Shown here one piece after another: positions 62,031 through 64,000 of a stretch of DNA of 64,000 nucleotides (position 1 is the first letter of the stretch; each line of letters opens with the position of its first letter). Source of the DNA: Dactylorhiza incarnata (lineage: Eukaryota > Streptophyta > Magnoliopsida > Asparagales > Orchidaceae); NCBI GenBank assembly GCA_033032865.1, contig JAWHQI010000266.1, forward strand, positions 3,261,501 to 3,325,500. Reading direction: 5' to 3'. Both the position numbers and the translations under genes were made by a program. A model generated the notes under the pieces. That model saw only the letters and a list, made by a program, of their open reading frames with translations, had not been told where the DNA came from and searched no databases.

Positions 62031-63358
62031 TGTTGGGGAAATTATTTATCTTAACCCTTAAAAATGAGTAGAATATAAATTCTAAGAATGAAAAATAAAT
62101 CTAAGTAATTATGCGTCGAATAGTATTCGACGCAACGTCGAAGTGTAGTCGGCGTTCCTTTCAGAATGAGTCAAAGTAACTCTAAACAGAATTCGACGTA
62201 ACCTATGTCGAGGTAACTCTGACTTCTAGTCGACGTATCTAGTGAAGTCGACGCACCTTAGTCGACGCACCTTCCATATTCTCCTCTCGACGTCCAGCCA
62301 GTCTGAAATCGACGCTTCCGTCGAATAGTAATCGACGCACGTCGATTTTTATGTTAAATTCAAAACACGCCAGATCTCTTTCCTTCTTTCTGTAGATCTG
62401 ATTCGTATGGAATTATATTATTCTTTTATAGCCGTTCTGAATCAGTCTTTACTTCTAATTGATTCTTGGCTAAATTGATTAAGTTTATTATGGATATTAT
62501 TTGAAATCAGAATGACTCTTTCCTTCTACAGAAATATTGATTATGAAATCTTTTCTCTCTTACTATTTCTCTGACTGCTAATTAATTATTCTCCTATAGT
62601 ATTCTTTGAATAACCAGAGCTATAAATAAGAGGGAAATCGACAGAGAAGAAAAGGAAGTGATCTACTCCATACATTTGAAATAGAGGAAAAGCTCCCAAG
62701 AGAAAAGTGAGAAAAGCTGAGAGAAGTGATAGTGTGCTGAAGCAAACAACAAGCCTTCTTCTTCTCCTTCTTCTGAAGTCATACTGATGCAATTTCTGAA
62801 AGCTCTCATTTAAAAAGAGAAAGGCCTACAATCTCCTTCTCACTATAGAAGAGAGATTTCAAATTCACTATACTTGTGCTTCTAATCTTCTTGCTAGGAA
62901 GAAGATTCTTTCTTGTTTCTATTGTTTCTCTTCTACTTCTTCTTCTTATCTTCATTTCATTTTTCAAACAGTGTAAAAGAGTTTTTAGAATCTCTCTTCA
63001 AAAAATTCAGTTGTACTGGTTCTAAGAGTCTCCTTATCAAAAGACTCAGGCTGGTTCTAAGAGTCTCCTTATCAAAAGACTCGGTACAAGATAGTGAATT
63101 CCTACCAATGAGGTAGAAGAGTGGACTACCCAAAGTTTGGGGAACCACTATATTTCTTTGTGTTGTGCTGTGATTTTCTTCTTGCTATTTTACTTTCTTT
63201 ACTTGCTTAATTCTTGTTGGTGTATGTGGGAAGCTTAAATCTGTGATTATTACACATTTATATGTATATTAGTTAACTTTGCACAAAGTATTTTTAAATC
63301 TCTATTCACCCCCCCCCCCCCTCTAGAGAATTCTAGTGAGGTTAACTGTGCACTTTTA
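62031..63358 (+). repeat. S2 3' LTR
   Basis: Matches 47169-48516. Dyads at 62113-62155, TATAAATA at 62631-62638, hairpin units at 63018-63086 and a 13-base C-run at 63309-63321 (25 in the 5' LTR). Ends CTTTTA, then GATTA. Confidence 0.95.
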
Positions 63359-63364
63359 GATTAG

Positions 63365-63829
63365 ATGGCTCCACCTAAGGACAATTCTGGTTTCAATGTG
63401 GATGTGGAATCATTCAATGCAGCATCTGATAACTTCAAAGCCATTCTCGGCTTGTTTCATACTGCTGGATTGACAAAACTGATCTCAAAAAGATGCAAGA
63501 TTTTTGATGTCGAGTTGACAGAGCTGAAGGACAACGTTCACATAAAAGATAATGGATCTCTCAATGGGAGAATATCTGAAACTGATATCAACATTACAGA
63601 GGAAATATTATCCCTCACCTTTGACTTACCAACAAGTGACGATTCTAATGAATTGACAGGGGAAGAGACTAGTAAGGCATTACAGATAATGCAGTTCAAA
63701 AAGGAGAATGCCATTAACCTAAAAATGAATGATATATCTAAAGAATATAGGTTCCTGGCCGATATAGTGGTAAAGGTGCTGCTATGCAAGATTTCAGCTC
63801 ATGATGCAGTTCCCAAACAACAACTCTAA
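63365..63829 (+). CDS. S1 post-pol ORF with plant-transposon-protein-like domain (154 aa)
   Basis: MAPPKDNSGFNVDVESFNAA..., then FHTAGLTKLISKRCKIFDVE, NGRISETDINITEEILSLTF and RFLADIVVKVLLCKISAHDA. The order is an N-terminal helix, a strand-rich 'xGxxI-IT-EIL--TF-LP' part and a conserved R-L--IV---LL----H-- block. It recalls the 'putative plant transposon protein' (PF20167-type) domain found in many plant retroelement ORFs. The start follows a splice-acceptor-like TTTGCAG by 14 bases once S2 is removed. The frame ends at 63829; 63830-64000 is low-complexity linker-like sequence in other frames. The family call is by eye; the function of this domain is not known to me. Confidence 0.55.
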   Translation: MAPPKDNSGFNVDVESFNAASDNFKAILGLFHTAGLTKLISKRCKIFDVELTELKDNVHIKDNGSLNGRISETDINITEEILSLTFDLPTSDDSNELTGEETSKALQIMQFKKENAINLKMNDISKEYRFLADIVVKVLLCKISAHDAVPKQQL

Positions 63830-64000
63830 GTAATGGGAGTTCTGGTTCTGAGCAAGAGGATAAACTGGGGGAAGTGCCTCCTAAAGATGATAGGACATAA
63901 ATATGCTTATAAGGAGAATTCCTATATGAGAATGATGAGCCAAGTTCTGCACCATCATTATCCAATGGTCTGCAAGTCAAAAGGAGTGCCCATTCCTCCT
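63830..64000 (+). other. Continuation of the S1 post-pol region to the window edge
   Basis: One frame reads SNGSSGSEQEDKLGEVPPKD before a stop, and later SSAPSLSNGLQVK. It is probably the decayed hydrophilic continuation of the ORF. Nothing else recognisable. Confidence 0.4.

Larger units (their letters stand above)
47169..63358 (+). mobile_element. S2: SIRE-type Ty1/copia element with gag, pol and post-pol ORFs (host of S3)
   Basis: LTRs 47169-48516 and 62031-63358 (1348 and 1328 bp, the difference largely in a C-run) start TGTTGGGGAAAT. Target duplication GATTA lies at 47164-47168 and 63359-63363. The 3' LTR end reads CTTTTA instead of CTTTCA. Without S3 the element is about 10.3 kb, a normal SIRE size. 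Gag, protease, integrase, RT and RNase H motifs are present, followed by a ~2.2-kb post-pol region. Confidence 0.96.
30700..64000 (+). mobile_element. S1: SIRE-type Ty1/copia element, pol-less, host of C1, C2 and S2; runs off the right edge
   Basis: The 5' LTR ends at 31518 and is followed by a primer-binding site. gag (31616-31785, 38327-39776) is split by C1. A pol-less stretch is split by C2, a leader region (46711-47168) is split from its ORF by S2, and a post-pol ORF (63365-63829) follows. The pieces join exactly through the 5-bp duplications of each insert. The 3' LTR is outside the window. The left LTR boundary is not determinable: it lies somewhere between 30576 and about 30870. Confidence 0.8.

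Overview
The window is intergenic DNA from a plant nuclear genome, most likely a flowering plant. It consists almost entirely of nested LTR retrotransposons: two Ty3/gypsy chromovirus (Tekay/Del-like) elements, one large non-coding gypsy derivative, three Ty1/copia SIRE-type elements, and two copies of another Ty1/copia family. Every legible primer-binding site is a TGGTATC... site of the kind that pairs with initiator-Met tRNA. No ordinary single-copy host gene was recognised. The species cannot be named from the sequence.

Left nest (1-24594). A chromovirus (called gypsy1 here) runs off the left edge with decayed pol. Its roughly 2.1-kb 3' LTR (2394-3525 plus 23627-24594) is split by a 20-kb element (called L, 3526-23626) flanked by the near-identical 5-bp duplications CCTAA/CCTGA. 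L has only about 2 kb of non-coding internal DNA between very large LTRs. These share a 1.6-kb core but have different, mirror-image ends. Inside L's 3' LTR sits gypsy2 (12356-21003, minus strand), with 2101-bp LTRs on both sides, TSD CTTCA, an intact gag and a broken, partly deleted pol.

Middle (24595-30700). This holds two decayed, intron-containing minus-strand genes with transposon character, one resembling the 'putative gypsy type transposon' (Transposase_28) family. It also holds a ~220-bp palindrome, a minus-strand Ty3 gag relic, and two head-to-head tRNA-SINE-like units.

Right nest (about 30700-64000). SIRE-type element S1 runs off the right edge and lacks pol. It hosts two related copia elements, C1 (31786-38321, TSD TCTAC) and C2 (40197-46710, TSD ATACA). 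It also hosts a second SIRE element, S2 (47169-63358, TSD GATTA), with gag, pol and post-pol reading frames. S2 in turn hosts S3 (50663-56537, TSD CTAAT), a gag-only element. All five point the same way. After S2, S1 resumes with a post-pol ORF.

The main unexplained structure is in the non-coding parts. Each family carries its own CpG-containing inverted 'word' arranged as about 14-23 bp dyads in pairs or arrays, usually near the start of U3. In S2 the same 21-bp dyad also lies inside gag and after pol. The SIRE leaders carry tandem hairpin minisatellites. Element L has LTRs whose inner ends are inverted copies of their outer ends.
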